Positions 11,428-23,732 of a stretch of DNA of 64,000 nucleotides are shown in pieces. Position 1 is the stretch's first letter; every line of letters starts with the position of its first letter. Origin of the DNA: Aspidiotus rigidus (lineage: Eukaryota; Arthropoda; Insecta; Hemiptera; Diaspididae); assembly GCA_035079385.1 (NCBI GenBank), contig JAVHKY010000025.1, positions 19,628,501-19,692,500 of the forward strand, written 5' to 3'. Under the pieces are notes generated by a model, which worked only from the letters and a program-made list of their open reading frames with translations, was not told the origin of the DNA and searched no databases. Position numbers and translations under genes: made by a program.

Positions 11428-13300
11428 TCTAATTTTCCTGCACCACTATTCAACAATCTTCGGCTGGGTGCCTGGACGCGGGAAATCAGTGGAGAAGGCA
11501 TAAGGCTATGGTGCATTGATCCGGGAGTTTTCCTCACCATAAATTCCTCATCACCGAACTACATCCAACACGAAACTACGGACCATTGAAGAAGAAATTT
11601 GTACCCACTACTCTTCTCGATGTCCTCATCGTACCTACAACCTTGAGGGCAGTAAATAAAATAATTCGCAGATGAGATCAAGAATTGTATATTATGACGT
11701 AGTTACTGTAGATATTAGAAATATAGTACAGTCGATAAAGACACAAAAAAGTCAAACTAAGCATTTTGGGTGCAAATTCTAGATTTAACGGGAATGTCTC
11801 GAGTTTGGTGTCTGAAATAACTTACCAAAAGTCGAGACCCCTCACTGTATGACTCGCGGAGCTGTGTTTTTCTTGCCTCCTACAAGCAATCTTTTGTCAA
11901 TATCTCGAGTTCTGTTAGGCCTAGAGCAAAAATTTCTCCACAGAAAATCCTAAAAGATGGACTATTTCACTGTTAGCCTACAAAGTTTATTCAAGTAGTC
12001 AAACATTACGTTTTTCGCGAGAATTTTTTGAAGCTATATGATTGCCTAGTACGGACAACAATCATCGTTTTGCGGTTTGGTTCAAATTTCTGAATGAGAA
12101 ACTTTCCGTCATTTTGAAAACTGATATGGATTCACCCATAATGCCATATTCCCCTGCATTAGTACAATTATTAAGTAACATTTAACTATCAGAAATGAAC
12201 TTAAACCTAAAAAAAAAAGAAGGAAAAAAAAAAAAAATGTGTTTGCTGAACACTTATTAGATAGTAAGATAGGGAAGTATTACTTATTCTAAAACAACAA
12301 AATATCTAGGTATCAACTTACTGCTCCTTTTCAATGGAGGTACATCTGCTTAAGACTGAAAATGTTTCTTGTTTCTTTCCTTTATTAACCCTGACTTTGT
12401 TCCATCAATTGCAAGGAAAAGTAAAAAGACGGCAAGAGATATTATTTGCAAAGAATCACTGAAGATTAATAGATCAAACCGAGGAAGCGCCTGTAGAGCA
12501 TTTTTGTAAATGGATAACGTTTGGTAATAATATTTTATTATTTTATGCTGATTCTAGCTATATAATCCTTTATTTACAATTTGAGTTATCAGGACCTGGC
12601 CTTTCATTTACCTTCAAAAAATCATTTCATGACATACTACCATGAATAAATGAAAAAAGTTCATTTGTTTGAGATTGATGTCTCAAAATCTTTTATTTTG
12701 TAAAACTATAAAATTCATCGAAACTTTAATTTGGAAAAATTTTTAACTAGCCTGAATTTTGAACGAATATTTTTGCATTATCAAGACATTTATTTGAGTC
12801 CCGTCTGAAGTGTACAATTTGAATTAATTGAATTTGAAGAACTAATATAGGTACCAATATCCATAAGCCCTTCATCTTAAAAAAAAGTACTGAAATCTAC
12901 ACTTCAGTTCATTTTGAGCGTAACCTAAGTGAATATCAAATCGCTCGCTCATTAGGTTGAATGATGTAAGTATTGAGCTCTAGCTGAAAACTTGGCGGTG
13001 AGTCACTGAAAAATAAAAATTAAAGAATACAAAAGAAACATTTTTGATTATTCTGTTAGATCTGCAATGAATCATTTGCAAAATCTAGAATCTAGTGTAC
13101 CACAATTAAGCAGTCCTGGTGACTCCAAATTTGTTTCTGAATAAAAAGGTACATGACAAGTACTTCAACATATAGACTCAATAGAATCATATTATGTAAT
13201 CCACTATTAGGATCATAGAAATTTTCTTAATTATAAGCATGAATCAAAAGACAAATAGGTAACAGTGAATATTGTCAAACTTCTAACTGAATAACAATTT
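11428..13300. other. Spacer; right part is the 5' flank of ZNF unit 1
   Basis: 11,428-12,240 shows no gene or recognised repeat. From about 12,300 the sequence matches other ZNF inter-unit spacers: 'TTTGTTCCATCAATTGCA' (also 16.2, 28.4 and, reversed, 57.5, 59.1 and 63.6 kb), 'GTTATCAGGACCTG' (12.6, 16.6, 28.6 kb), 'ATCATTTGCAAAATC' (13.1, 17.7, 23.0, 29.2 kb) and 'GTGTACCACAATTTAGCAGT' (18.0, 23.4 kb; 13.1 kb with one change). These mark the duplicated unit and are non-coding. Confidence 0.6.
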
Positions 13301-13307
13301 TTTATTG

Positions 13308-13560
13308 CGCATGATATGAAAACACTTCTCTTTAATATTTGGCAACATTGCCACTTCTACAGTTGCAAACACTACAGTCCAGATAGAGCCATAGCCCAGG
13401 TCTTTTCACTCATCCTTACTGTTGTAATCACTTCTTATCTCTTGTTTTCCCTCTACCTTTTCATCCTTTTACATTCTTCCATTGAATAATTTGATTCATA
13501 CTCATTCCGTCTACAGTTGGTCGCATAGGTATATCTATACAATTTAGAACTGTGTTGAAC
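13308..13560 (+). promoter_or_regulatory. Conserved upstream module of ZNF unit 1
   Basis: One of nine copies of a segment upstream of ZNF genes. The core GGCAACATTGCC is at 13,341-13,352, followed by 'TCTACAGTTGC', a pyrimidine-rich stretch ('CTTATCTC', 'TTCTTCCATTGAA') and 'AGAACTGTGTTGAA'. It lies about 1.05 kb before the ATG. Frames in this segment differ between copies, so conservation is nucleotide-level; a promoter plus non-coding first exon is the simplest reading. A GTGAGT donor-like site lies at about 13,597. Confidence 0.45.
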
Positions 13561-14225
13561 AAAGTACCACGATGACCTAACCCTTGTAATTTCTTTGTGA
13601 GTCCAAATTTTTTTCAAGGATTTGATTGCTGACGGACTATAATTATTTGTAATTGTTTTCAAATTTGATTTTCATTCATCAACTTCTTTATTGATTAGTT
13701 TTCGATTCCACTGACGCAAGTAATCAATTTGTGGAATCCCTCCAAAGTATTAGTATCAGTATCATCGACGAGAAGTTGGACTTGAATCTTGATTATGAAT
13801 TGATGATGTTGAGGATGAACTGTGCATTATTTGGTGAGAAACATTTAATTAAAACTATATTCATCTTCATGAATTCTAACAAATCTTAGTACTGGTATAT
13901 ACCTATAATTATTACTGAGAGTGTACTATATATTTGCATAGTTTTTCCCTTGGTAAGGAAATGAAGTAGCTTCATATACAGCACTGTATGCGTCGTTCCT
14001 GAAACTTCAAAGATATTTTTTATTCTTCCATTTATTCATTAATTTTGTTCTGGTGACTGAATTCCTAAAGGGGGGAAAAATATCTCAAAACAAAGTTTTA
14101 ATTTTGGAAAACCCATCTTGATTTTTATTTATCTATTTTTTAATTCATCATTGTAGTTCTTATGAAATGAATCTGCTCAATAATAGTGAAAATATTCTAA
14201 AAATCATGGGTCCCACTTACTGATA

Positions 14226-14237
14226 CTGATTGCAGAT
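14226..14237 (+). promoter_or_regulatory. Candidate 3' splice site before ZNF unit 1 coding exon
   Basis: ACTGATTGCAG followed by ATCACTTGC. The same TACTGATT(G/A)CAG|AT string lies 150-170 bases before the ATG in the other plus-strand units (near 19,141, 24,583; 60 bases before in unit 4 at 30,559) and, reversed, before the minus-strand ones (near 45,040, 48,730, 54,995). The TACTGAT just upstream can serve as a branch point. Inference: an upstream intron in the 5' UTR. Confidence 0.4.
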
Positions 14238-14400
14238 CACTTGCTTGAAGCTCAGAATTGAGTCAAATGGTGGTCACATTCCTGGTATTTGATTTGATTT
14301 CATCACAATGTGTAGGTATGAAATGGAACACAAATAATATACCTATAGTCTTTCAGCACCTTCTCAACCTATGATGTTAATTTAGTATTGTCATTTGCTA

Positions 14401-15726
14401 ATGGACTCTACTGAAACAAATACGTTGACAAATAAACTTGAATATGATGGGAAAATACTTTTAAACCAAAGGAACCTATTTTTATTCAGATGTGATATTT
14501 GCGGGAAATGGTTTAAACGGAAACACCATCTGAACAGACATAAATCGACCCATGAAAGAGATCCAGATTTCAGATATCCATTCAGATGTGATATTTGCGG
14601 GAAAAGGTTTACACAGAAGGAGAGTCTGAACAGACATAAGTTGACCTATGAGACTAATCCAGATCGGCGATATTTATTCAGATGTGATAATTGCGGATAT
14701 AAATGTATATGCATAAGTAACTTAAAGAAACATATGTTGACCCATGAAACTGACCCAGATCGGAGATGTCCATTCAAGTGTGATATTTGCGGATATAAAT
14801 GTAAAGAAAAAAGTTATTTGAAGAAACATTTGTTGACCCATGAAACTGACCCCGATCAGAGATATCTATTCAAGTGTGGTGATTGCGGATATAAATGTAC
14901 ATGGAAAATTTCCCTGAAGAAACATATGTTGACCCATGAAACTGACCCAGATCGGAGATATGTGTTCAAATGTGGTGATTGCGGATATACCTGTACATGG
15001 AAAAGTTCCCTGAAGAAACATATGTTGACCCATGAACCTGATCCCGATCGGAGATGCCCATTCAAGTGTGATATTTGTGAGAAAAGGTTTACACGGAAAG
15101 AGAATCTGAACAGACATAAGTTAACCCATGAAACTGATCCAGGTCGGAGAAATTTATTCAGATGTGATAATTGCGATTATAAATGTTCATGGAAAGAATC
15201 CCTAAAGATACATATATTGACCCATGAAACTGACCCAGATCAGAGATATTTGTTCAAATGTGGTGATTGCGGATATACATGTTCATGGAAAAGTTCCCTG
15301 ACGAAACATATGTTGACCCATGAACCTGATCCAGATCGGAGATGTCCATTCAAGTGTGATATTTGTGGCAAACAATTTACAAAAAAAGGAGTCTTGAGAG
15401 TACATAAGTTGTCTCACAAACCTGATCCAGATCGGAGAAGTCCAGTTGAATGTGATATTGACGGGAAAAAACACACACAAGGTAGGACTATGAAAACGCA
15501 AGTATTGAACCAGCATAAATCCAATCCATTCCCGAGTTGTTCTTTGCAATCTGTTAGTCAAGAAGAAAATTCAACCCAGGATTATTCAAAAAATAATACA
15601 CTTACCAACAAGTTCAATGCCAATCAAAATAATTCATTGAAGTGTAATATATGTAATAAAGTATTTACCCGGGAGTCCGAGCAGAAAATTCACAATGTGT
15701 TCAATATTCATATATTTGATCTGTAG
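14401..15726 (+). CDS. C2H2 zinc-finger protein, ZNF unit 1 (10 intact fingers)
   Basis: Predicted nuclear DNA-binding protein of 441 residues in one exon. The start is the ATG in TTTGCTAATGG, shared by the paralogs; the frame stays open two codons upstream through TTG-CTA only. Ten C-X2-C-X12-H-X3-H fingers begin at Cys31 and recur every 32 residues, linked by ETDPDRR(C/Y)(P/L)F(K/R)C instead of the usual TGEKP. Finger 2 ends HKLTY, losing its last His. Two finger types mix: 'CDICGKRFTQK..LNRH' and 'CGDCGYKCTWKSSLKKH'. A degenerate finger follows (VECDIDGKKHTQGRTMKTQV; second Cys lost), then an Asn/Ser-rich stretch and a terminal CNICNKVF finger with H-X5-H spacing ending FNIHIFDL. No KRAB, BTB or ZAD domain is visible. 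The target is unknown. 14,712-14,876 is nearly identical to part of unit 3 (25,382-25,548). Confidence 0.88.
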   Translation: MDSTETNTLTNKLEYDGKILLNQRNLFLFRCDICGKWFKRKHHLNRHKSTHERDPDFRYPFRCDICGKRFTQKESLNRHKLTYETNPDRRYLFRCDNCGYKCICISNLKKHMLTHETDPDRRCPFKCDICGYKCKEKSYLKKHLLTHETDPDQRYLFKCGDCGYKCTWKISLKKHMLTHETDPDRRYVFKCGDCGYTCTWKSSLKKHMLTHEPDPDRRCPFKCDICEKRFTRKENLNRHKLTHETDPGRRNLFRCDNCDYKCSWKESLKIHILTHETDPDQRYLFKCGDCGYTCSWKSSLTKHMLTHEPDPDRRCPFKCDICGKQFTKKGVLRVHKLSHKPDPDRRSPVECDIDGKKHTQGRTMKTQVLNQHKSNPFPSCSLQSVSQEENSTQDYSKNNTLTNKFNANQNNSLKCNICNKVFTRESEQKIHNVFNIHIFDL

Positions 15727-18360
15727 GCTAGATATAGAAAAGATGTTTACATACCATCATAATGGGTACTTGAATGCTTAAAATTTATGTGGTAACTTAT
15801 CAATGTAATCAAATGCAAGTATCACAGAATTTTTTCAAATATTTATTATTTATAGAGGTGGCTTGAAATTTGTCGGCCTACTCGTTTAATACTATCATTT
15901 TGAGAAAAGATATTCAAATTTGATATAATTATTAACTTATGTGGACTACTTGTAAATTTAAGTGGAATAAGAAAACTTTTTAAATATTCTGTCATTATTT
16001 TCAGTTCAGAAATTTTTGATATGCTATAATTCAATGCTGTAGATTGGGCTTGAATAGGATATATAATATGGTTATTAATCAGGGAAGTATTATGAAACAA
16101 CGATTGACGTATCAACTTCTGTTCCTTCTCAGTGAAGGCACTTCAAACAGTCAATTCGGTCACTAGAATCTACAAAAAACTGAAACTTTTTTTCTTCTTC
16201 TCCTGATCTAATCATAATTTTGTTCCATCAATTGCAGGGAATAATACAAAGACTGCATAAGATATTTGCAAAAAATTACTGAAGATCGATAGGTCATACC
16301 CAGAAAATACCCATGCACTATCATTGTAAATTAATAACTTATGTTTTTGATAATTATTGATCTCAATTTGAGACCCCCCCCCCCTCTTGTGAAAATTGCA
16401 TAATACGGTTTGGACTAAGCTTGAGTATTCGACTTGTCGGAGGGGTGGGGGTCTGGAAAAAGTAGATTTCTTATTTTTTTTGGTTTTCTTTATTCACGCC
16501 CGAGATATAGCTAAAGTTTGATAATATTAAAGAAAACCCTTATCCACAATTTCAGTTATCAGGACCTATCATTTCAATACAAAAAAGTACATGTTGCAGA
16601 AGCTTTTTTGACTACCTAGAATAATATTTAAAAAGTTATTGTATTCTTGGTAAAACTACAAAATTTGATGAAGTCTCGGTTGAATGAAAACTTCTAACTA
16701 GCCTGTATCTTGAGCTCTGGGGTTTTATCTTCACACCTTTATGTGCCATGTACCAAGTAATAGTATTTCTGATTTTTAGAAGTAATATACCAAAATTGAA
16801 TATGAATTACGTCCTCATTTGAAATACAGCACAAGAATCAACTATTCTGGTCACGCTGATCTTAATTTTAGTAACTCTGAAATAGGTTAACAATCAGGTC
16901 TAATATAATATTTAGCACCAAAAAATGGGCAGAATATGTACAAAAAAAAATTCTTGATCCTTCTAGTAAATCTGCATTCCTTAAAAGTAAAACATTTGCA
17001 AAATCAAGAATATTCTTTTCCTGATTTGATACACTTACTGAAATGTATCAAACATTACTGTTTCAACTCTACTCTTTGTGGGTGTAATTAACTGACATTC
17101 CTTTCTACTACGTTTTTCTATATTATATGAAGAATATTTTGGACCGGAAACGATTCACTCATGAGTTCATACGTATGTTACACTTCCCCTGTTCACAATG
17201 TTCTTCTAAGCCGCCCTCCCCGTCATATGTATAACTCTAAGGTTGGAGTATCTCAGATTCTCTTTACTCTTGAATGTATTTGATGAGAGTAAATGTGGAA
17301 CATGATTACAAGATCATTGTTCTAGTGTACCAAAATTTGGCGTTCCTTGCAAGTCCAAAATTGTTTTCAAATGCAGAGATACTTGTTAAGGACTCTTACA
17401 TCAGTTGATTCTGACAATGTGAATGGCAAATTACTGGTTAGGGGATTGATGAGTGTGGTTATAGTGAATTACAGTACAAGTACTAAGATCCACACTTCAG
17501 TACATTTGGAGCATAAAAAATCAAGTGACTATCATATCGCTTGCTGATTAGGTCAAATTATATAAGTATTGAACTCTGAAAACTTGGCGCTAATTCAATG
17601 AAAAATAAAAATAAAAGAATACAAAAAAAATGTTGATCCTTCTATTAGGTCTGCGATGCTTTGATAAAAATCATTTGCAAAATCAAGAATTTTTTCCCCT
17701 TATTCATTCAAAACACTTACCCATATGTCTCAGAGATTACTTTTTCAGCTCTTCTCTGCAAGGATCAAATTTACTGATGTTCTAAGTTCCGTTCTATCTT
17801 GTATGTTCTCTAAATTATATCAAGAATATTTTAAACAGCAAGCAAACCAGCCACAAGTTCATACAGGTGTTACAGTTACCGGTACCAACTTCATCAAGAA
17901 CTGATTAGCCCACCCCCCCCCCCATCAATCTCATCCAAAGATGTAATTTCTTAAATTATTTTGCTCTTAAATATTCCTTATTGTTTTGTGGTACATGATG
18001 AAGGTTCTAGTGTACCACAATTTAGCAGTCCTGGTTACTCCAAATTTGTTTTTGAACGGAAAGGTACTTGACAAGCACTTCAACATCAGTTGATTTTGAT
18101 AATGCAGATGGCTAATTATTGTTTTCTGAAGTGATTTGCGGCAATAATAAATTACTGCAAACATTTTTGTCATTGTGCAAAACCAAAGTTGTTACAGGCA
18201 CTACTCAGAGCATATCTTCCCATTAAAATGACATATAGAACAGAATAAATAGTTCAATCATATTATGTCCTGAATCCACTATCTGGATCATAAAAACTTT
18301 CTCATTTACATAATATAAGCATGAATTAAAAAAAAAAAAAAAAAAAAAAAATTACAGTGA
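15727..18360. other. ZNF inter-unit spacer (unit 1 3' flank and unit 2 5' flank)
   Basis: Non-coding. The first about 300 bases after the stop ('GTATCACAGAATTTTTTCAAAT', 'GAGGTGGCTT', 'AAATTTAAGTGGAATAAGAAAA') are repeated after the other units and look like a shared 3' UTR. 16,110-18,350 carries the duplicated landmarks described for 12.3-13.3 kb, partly twice, plus poly(C) runs near 16,375 and 17,911 and a poly(A) run near 18,330. No other gene seen. Confidence 0.6.
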
Positions 18361-18625
18361 TTATTGTCGAACTTTCAACTACACAAAATGTTGTATTGCA
18401 CATGGTATGTGAATCGTCAACATTTGGCAACAGTGGTCTACGGCTGTGATTACCACGGTCCAGGTGTACTTACTCATCCTTACTGGCGTCATCACCTTTC
18501 TTATCTCTTATTTTCTTTCTATTTTTCTATCCTTTCACATTCTTCCATTGAAAATCTCGATTCATGTTCATTTGTTCTTCAGTTGGTCACCTACATCCAA
18601 ATGATTTAGAACTGTGTTGAACTAA
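18361..18625 (+). promoter_or_regulatory. Conserved upstream module of ZNF unit 2
   Basis: Core GGCAACAGTGGT at 18,426-18,437, then 'ACGGCTGTGATTACCACGGT' and 'CCAGGTGTACTTACTCATCC'. It ends with 'AGAACTGTGTTGAA'. The spacing to the ATG is about 0.87 kb. A local single-base change shifts the frame relative to the unit 3 copy, arguing against coding. Confidence 0.45.
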
Positions 18626-19296
18626 GTACCGTGATGAGCTAAGCCTTGCAATTTCTTGGTGAATCCAAGTTTTTCTTCAAGGATTTGATTGCCGACGCAC
18701 AGTAATTATTTTCAAATATGATTTTCATTCATGAACTTCATTATTGATTTGTTTTCAATTTCATTAACGCAAGTATTTCTGGAGTCCCTACAATGCATTA
18801 GTAGCAGTTTGATGAGAACTTGGACTTAAACCTTGATTATGATTTGATGATATTGAGGATGAACTGTGCATTATTTGGTGAGAAACATTTGATTATAATT
18901 ATTTATGCACTTTTTTGAAACATGGGAGATGTTTTTTATTCATTCATCTATTCATGTTGTTCTGGTGAAAGAATTCCTAAAAGGGTGAAAAATATCTCAA
19001 AATGCAGTTTTAATTTTGGAAAGCCCATCTTGATTATTTATCACCTTTTTAATCAGTAGTTCTGATGAAACAACAGCGCTCAATAATGGTGTACATATTC
19101 TAGAATCATGTCTCACACTTAGGTACTGATACTGATTACAGATTACTTGTTGAGGCTCAGAGTTGAGTGGAATTATGGCCATATTCCTGTTATTTGATTT
19201 CATCACAATGTGCAGGTATGAAGTAGGCAACAAAAGATAGATAGTCCTTCATAACCACCTCAACAGCAGATGGTAATTTAGTATTGTTATTTGCTA

Positions 19297-20664
19297 ATGG
19301 ATGCTATTGGAACAACTATGTCGACCAATAAAGTTGAGTGTGATGGGAAAATACTTTTAACCCAAGGGAACCTGAACAGACATATTATGACCCATGAGTG
19401 TTATCCAGGTCAGGGAAGTCCATTAAAGTGTCACAATTGCGGGAAAATGTTTACGCGGAAAGATAATCTGATGAAACATATGTTGACCCATGAAACTGAT
19501 CCAGATCGGAGATGTCCATTCAAGTGTGATATATGCGGGAAAATGTTTACACAGAAAGGGAATCTAAATACACATAAGTTGACCCATGAAACTGATCCAG
19601 ATCGGAGATGTCCATTCAAGTGTGATATATGCGGGAAAATGTTTACACGGAAATCTGATCAGATGAAACATATGTTGACCCATGAAACTGATCCAGATCG
19701 GAGATGTCCATTTAAGTGTCCTATTTGCAGGAAAATGTTTATACAGAAAGCTTATCTGATGAAACATATGTTGACCCATGAAACTGACCCAGATCGGAGA
19801 CGCCCATTCACTTGTGATATTTGCGGGAAAATGTTAACACGAAAAGGGCATCTGATGAGACATATGTTGACCCATGAAACTGATCCAGATCTGAGATGCC
19901 CATTCAAGTGTGATATTTGTGGATATAAATGTAGAGACAAAACTTATTTGAAGAAACATATCTTGTCCCATGAAACTGACTCCAATCAGAGAAACCCTTT
20001 CAAGTGTGATGATTGCGGATTTAAATCTGTATGGAAAAATGCCCTGAAGACACATAAGTTGACCCATGAAACTGACCCCAATAAGAGATATCCATTTAAG
20101 TGTGATATTTGTGGGAAAATGTCTACACGGAAAGTGGTTCTGATCGCACATATGTTCACCCATGGAACTGACCACGATCAAAGATATCCATTCAAGTGTG
20201 ATGATTGCGGATTTAAATCTGTATGGAAAAGTGCCCTAAAGAAACATAAGTTGAACCATGAAAACAATCCACACCGGAGATGTCCATTCAAGTGTGATAT
20301 TTGCGGCAAACAATTCAAACAAAAAGAAGTTTTGAGAATACATGAGTTGTCTCACAAACCTGATCCAGATCCGAGAAGTCCAGTCGAATGTGATATTAAC
20401 GGGAAAAAACACACACAAGGTAGGACGATGAAAATACAAATATTGAACCAGCGGGAATCTAATCCATTCCGGAGTTGTTCTTCGCCATCTGTCTGTGAAG
20501 AAGAAAATCCACCCCAGGACTGTTCCAAAAATAATACACTTAATATCGATTTCAGCGCCAATGCAAATAATTCATTACAGTGTAATATATGTAATAAAGT
20601 ATTTACCCAGGGTTCTGAGCAGAAAATTCACAATGAGTTTAATATTCATACATTTGATCTGTAG
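19297..20664 (+). CDS. C2H2 zinc-finger protein, ZNF unit 2 (about 10 fingers)
   Basis: Single-exon ORF of 455 residues, same start context as its paralogs (TTTGCTAATGG). After a degenerate N-terminal finger (ECDGKILLTQGNLNRHIMTH, one Cys missing) come ten fingers at 32-residue period. Finger 3 (CDICGKMFTRKSDQMKHMLTH) has Gln in place of the core Leu, and finger 5 has Leu in place of the conserved Phe. Fingers 7 and 9 are the 'CDDCGFKSVWK.AL' type shared with unit 3. Helix contact positions are repetitive (QKGN, RK.., VWK..), so the predicted DNA target is also repetitive. The degenerate 'VECDINGKKHTQG' finger and C-terminal CNICNKVF finger ending FNIHTFDL are intact. Presumed nuclear transcription regulator; no effector domain seen. 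Confidence 0.88.
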   Translation: MDAIGTTMSTNKVECDGKILLTQGNLNRHIMTHECYPGQGSPLKCHNCGKMFTRKDNLMKHMLTHETDPDRRCPFKCDICGKMFTQKGNLNTHKLTHETDPDRRCPFKCDICGKMFTRKSDQMKHMLTHETDPDRRCPFKCPICRKMFIQKAYLMKHMLTHETDPDRRRPFTCDICGKMLTRKGHLMRHMLTHETDPDLRCPFKCDICGYKCRDKTYLKKHILSHETDSNQRNPFKCDDCGFKSVWKNALKTHKLTHETDPNKRYPFKCDICGKMSTRKVVLIAHMFTHGTDHDQRYPFKCDDCGFKSVWKSALKKHKLNHENNPHRRCPFKCDICGKQFKQKEVLRIHELSHKPDPDPRSPVECDINGKKHTQGRTMKIQILNQRESNPFRSCSSPSVCEEENPPQDCSKNNTLNIDFSANANNSLQCNICNKVFTQGSEQKIHNEFNIHTFDL

Positions 20665-23600
20665 GCTAGACATAAAAAATATTTTTACCTACTATGTTGT
20701 GGTTACTTGAATGCGTAAAATTTATGTAATAATGTATCAATGTAATCAAATTCAAGTATCACAGAATTTTTTCAAATATTGATCACTTATTGAGGTGGCT
20801 TAGAACTTGTTGACCTACTCTTTTATTACCCTTATTTTGAGGAAATAAGAGTTTGATATAATTATTAATTTATGGCAGCTACTTGTAAATTTAAGTGGAA
20901 TAAGAAAACATTTTATATATTCTCTCATTATCTTTGCAGTTTAGAAATTTTTCCTATTTGATTCAATGTTGTAGGATGTATGGTCACTAGTCAGGGAAGT
21001 ATTATGAAACAACAAATGACGTATCAACTTTGGTTCCTTTTCAGTGGAGGCACTTAAAACACGCAAGTCGGCTATCAAAGTAGATCTGTCACTAGAATCT
21101 AAAAAAAACTGAAAACTTTTGAAAAATATTAATGAAGTTGGTAGGTCAAACCCAGAAAGTACCCATGCAGCATAATTCCTACCTGAACTGTAAGAATCTG
21201 AAAATAGTATTCCTTATTTTTAGAAGTAATATAGCTAGGTTGAATATGAATTAGGTCCTCTTTGAAATACAGTGCAAGAATCAACTCTTCTGGTCATGCT
21301 GATCATAATCTTACTAAGTAGGTACAAAGTAGCTTATCAATCTGGTCTAATCAAAAATAAATATTTAGCTCCAAAAAAATACAAAAGTATATATAGTAGA
21401 TCTGCATTCCTTGTGTGTAGAACATTTGCAAAATCAAGAATCTTCTCTTCCTGATTTGAAACACTGATTCAAATGGTTCAAAAATTACTCTTTGTGTGGA
21501 TTCCATTTTGCTGATATTCCTTTCTAATTTCTTCTGTCTCCTGAATTATATTGATGATATTTTGGACGGTTAACAATTTACCCTTGAATTCATACCTACA
21601 CATAATTATGTTACACTTTCTCTGTTCACAATATTTGTCTAAGCCGCCCTTCCTCTCTCATATATAACTCCAAAATTGGAATTTCGCAGATTCTCTTTAT
21701 TCTCGAATGTATTTCATGAGAGTAATGTGGAACATGATAACAAAGTCATTATTCTGGTGTACCAGAATTTGATGTTCCTTGGGAATCCAAAATTGTTTTA
21801 AAATGCAGAGATAATTGTTGAGGACCCTTACATCAGTTGAATCTGACGATTTGATTGGCGAAACATCGTTTAGGGGATTGATGAGTGTTGTTGTAGAGAA
21901 TTATAGTACACTAATTAGTCATTCAGAAAAATCAAAGCCGTGAATTGATACAGCATCTTTCAGTTGCATAGAACAGAATCAACAGAACTAATAATCTACT
22001 ATTAAAATCACAGAAATTTTTTCATTTACAAGTATGAATCTAACGACCATAACAGTGATTATTGTTAAACTAAGAACTACCTACCTATTCACGTTTTTTC
22101 TTTCACATTTACTTCTTTTTCCCTTTTTGTCCATTATTGGCTTTGTCATATTACTTAATGTTTTTGTTTCCAACAGCAGAATAACTTTGTTTTCCAAACC
22201 AAGCACATTTTCATCGCTTTCCTAAGCATTATCTTTATTCACTTTTCCATAGGAGTAATCTACACCGAAATACTCCCCCTCTCCCTCGCGCTTCAATAAA
22301 TGGAATATTCGTCAAAAATTTCCCATCATCAAACATGAAAGATCTCTTATTCATAGTAAAGGAAAAATAACACTTCTCATCTTCCACAGCAACATTTATC
22401 TCTTAAACGAGGGATTGTCAACAAACTGAAGTTTGACTTACCGCGCTCCAAATTTTTCTAAACTAAAATAGAAAAATCTCAAGAACTACCAATCCAATTT
22501 TCACAAAGCAAAGAATCCGTGTGCTTCGTAGCCTCGAGGAAAAGAGCTTGTCTTCTCTTGTTTTCTTTATGTCTAAGTGACTTGACTTATTACGTCTCCG
22601 AGATTCACAAAACCGATTGAAATTGTTTTGTTAAAATAATTTTGATGGGAGGAGAACGAAAATCTTGAAAAAAAAAATTATTCTATCTTTCAAACTAGAG
22701 AGTTGTTGAAAAAGAGGCCTTAGCTGTGTGAGAGTGAATAAAGACGTGCTTAGCAATCTGTATGTACATCTATATCGGTAAGGCCCTCATTTCAAGAAAA
22801 GTACTAAGATCCACACTTCAGTACATTTGGAGCATGATAAATCAAGTGACTATCAAATCGCTTGCTGATTAGGTCAAATTATGTAAGTATTGAACTCTGA
22901 AAACTTGGCGGTGATTTAATGAAAAATGAAAATAAAAGAATACAAAAAAAAAAAAAATGTTTGCTCCTTCTATTAGATCTGCAAACCTTTGATAAAAATC
23001 ATTTGCAAAATCACGTGCAGCTCTAGTGCTTGTAAAAATAAAAAAAAAAAAAGAATTTTTTCCCCTTATTTATTCAAAACACTTACCCATATGTCTCAGA
23101 AATTACTTTTTCAGCTCTTCTCTGCGGAGATCAAATTTACTGATGTCCAAGTTCCGTTCTACCTTGTATGTTCTCTAAATTATATCAAGAAAAATTTACT
23201 CAGCAAGCAAATCAGCCACGTGTTCATGCAGATGTTACAGTTACCTACCAACTTCACCAAGAAAAATTGGAAACGTTTTTCCGTGATAGACAAAATTACA
23301 GTATAATCAAGAACTGATTAGCCCATCCCCATCAATCTCATCCAAAGCTGTACTTTCTTTAAATTATTTTGCTCTTAAATATTCTTTATTGTTTTGTGGT
23401 ACATGATGAAGGTTACTAGTGTACCACAATTTAGCAGTCCTGGTTACTCCAAATTTGTTTTTGAATAGAAAGGTACAGAAAAAGCACTTCAATTGATAAC
23501 GTAGATGACTAATTATTGTTTTCTGAATTGATTTGCGGCTTTAATAAATTACTACAAAGTACAAACATTTTAAACCAAAGTTGTTATAGGCACTACACGG

Positions 23601-23730
23601 AGCATATCTTCCCATTAAAATAACTTACAGACCAGAATAAATAGTTCAATCATATTATGTCCTGAATCCACTATCTGGATCATAGAAATTTTCTTATAAG
23701 CATGAATTTAAAACAAAAAAAAAGCCTGAT
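20665..23730. other. ZNF inter-unit spacer with an about 0.55 kb unique insertion
   Basis: 20,665-21,060 is the shared 3' flank. 21,100-22,230 repeats spacer landmarks also seen at 26.9-28.4 kb (for example 'CGTTTTTTCTTTCA' and 'CATTATTGGCT'). About 22,235-22,790 has no counterpart at 28.4-28.9 kb and looks like an insertion. Its 'AAGAACTACCAATCCAATTT' stretch is a type I associate with common dispersed repeats, but I cannot name it. 22,800-23,700 is the unit 3 5' flank. Confidence 0.5.
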
Positions 23731-23732
23731 TA

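Noticed and set aside
14395..14400. Start two codons upstream of the ZNF ATG
   Set aside because: Those codons are TTG-CTA. In a eukaryote the ATG that follows, conserved in seven of eight loci, is the better start.
14856..15561. Open frames on the strand opposite ZNF units (also 19.4-20.6, 25.6-26.3, 30.7-33.3, 43.7-44.9, 47.6-48.4, 54.0-54.6, 60.3-61.2 kb)
   Set aside because: They repeat every 96 bases with the fingers and translate as MGQHMF..I.FPCKHFPANITLEW-type shadows. They exist only because the finger codons contain few stops on the other strand.
14401..15726. KRAB, BTB, SCAN or ZAD domain at ZNF N-termini
   Set aside because: Only about 12-30 residues precede the fingers and none of these domains fits; an upstream coding exon is possible but not visible.
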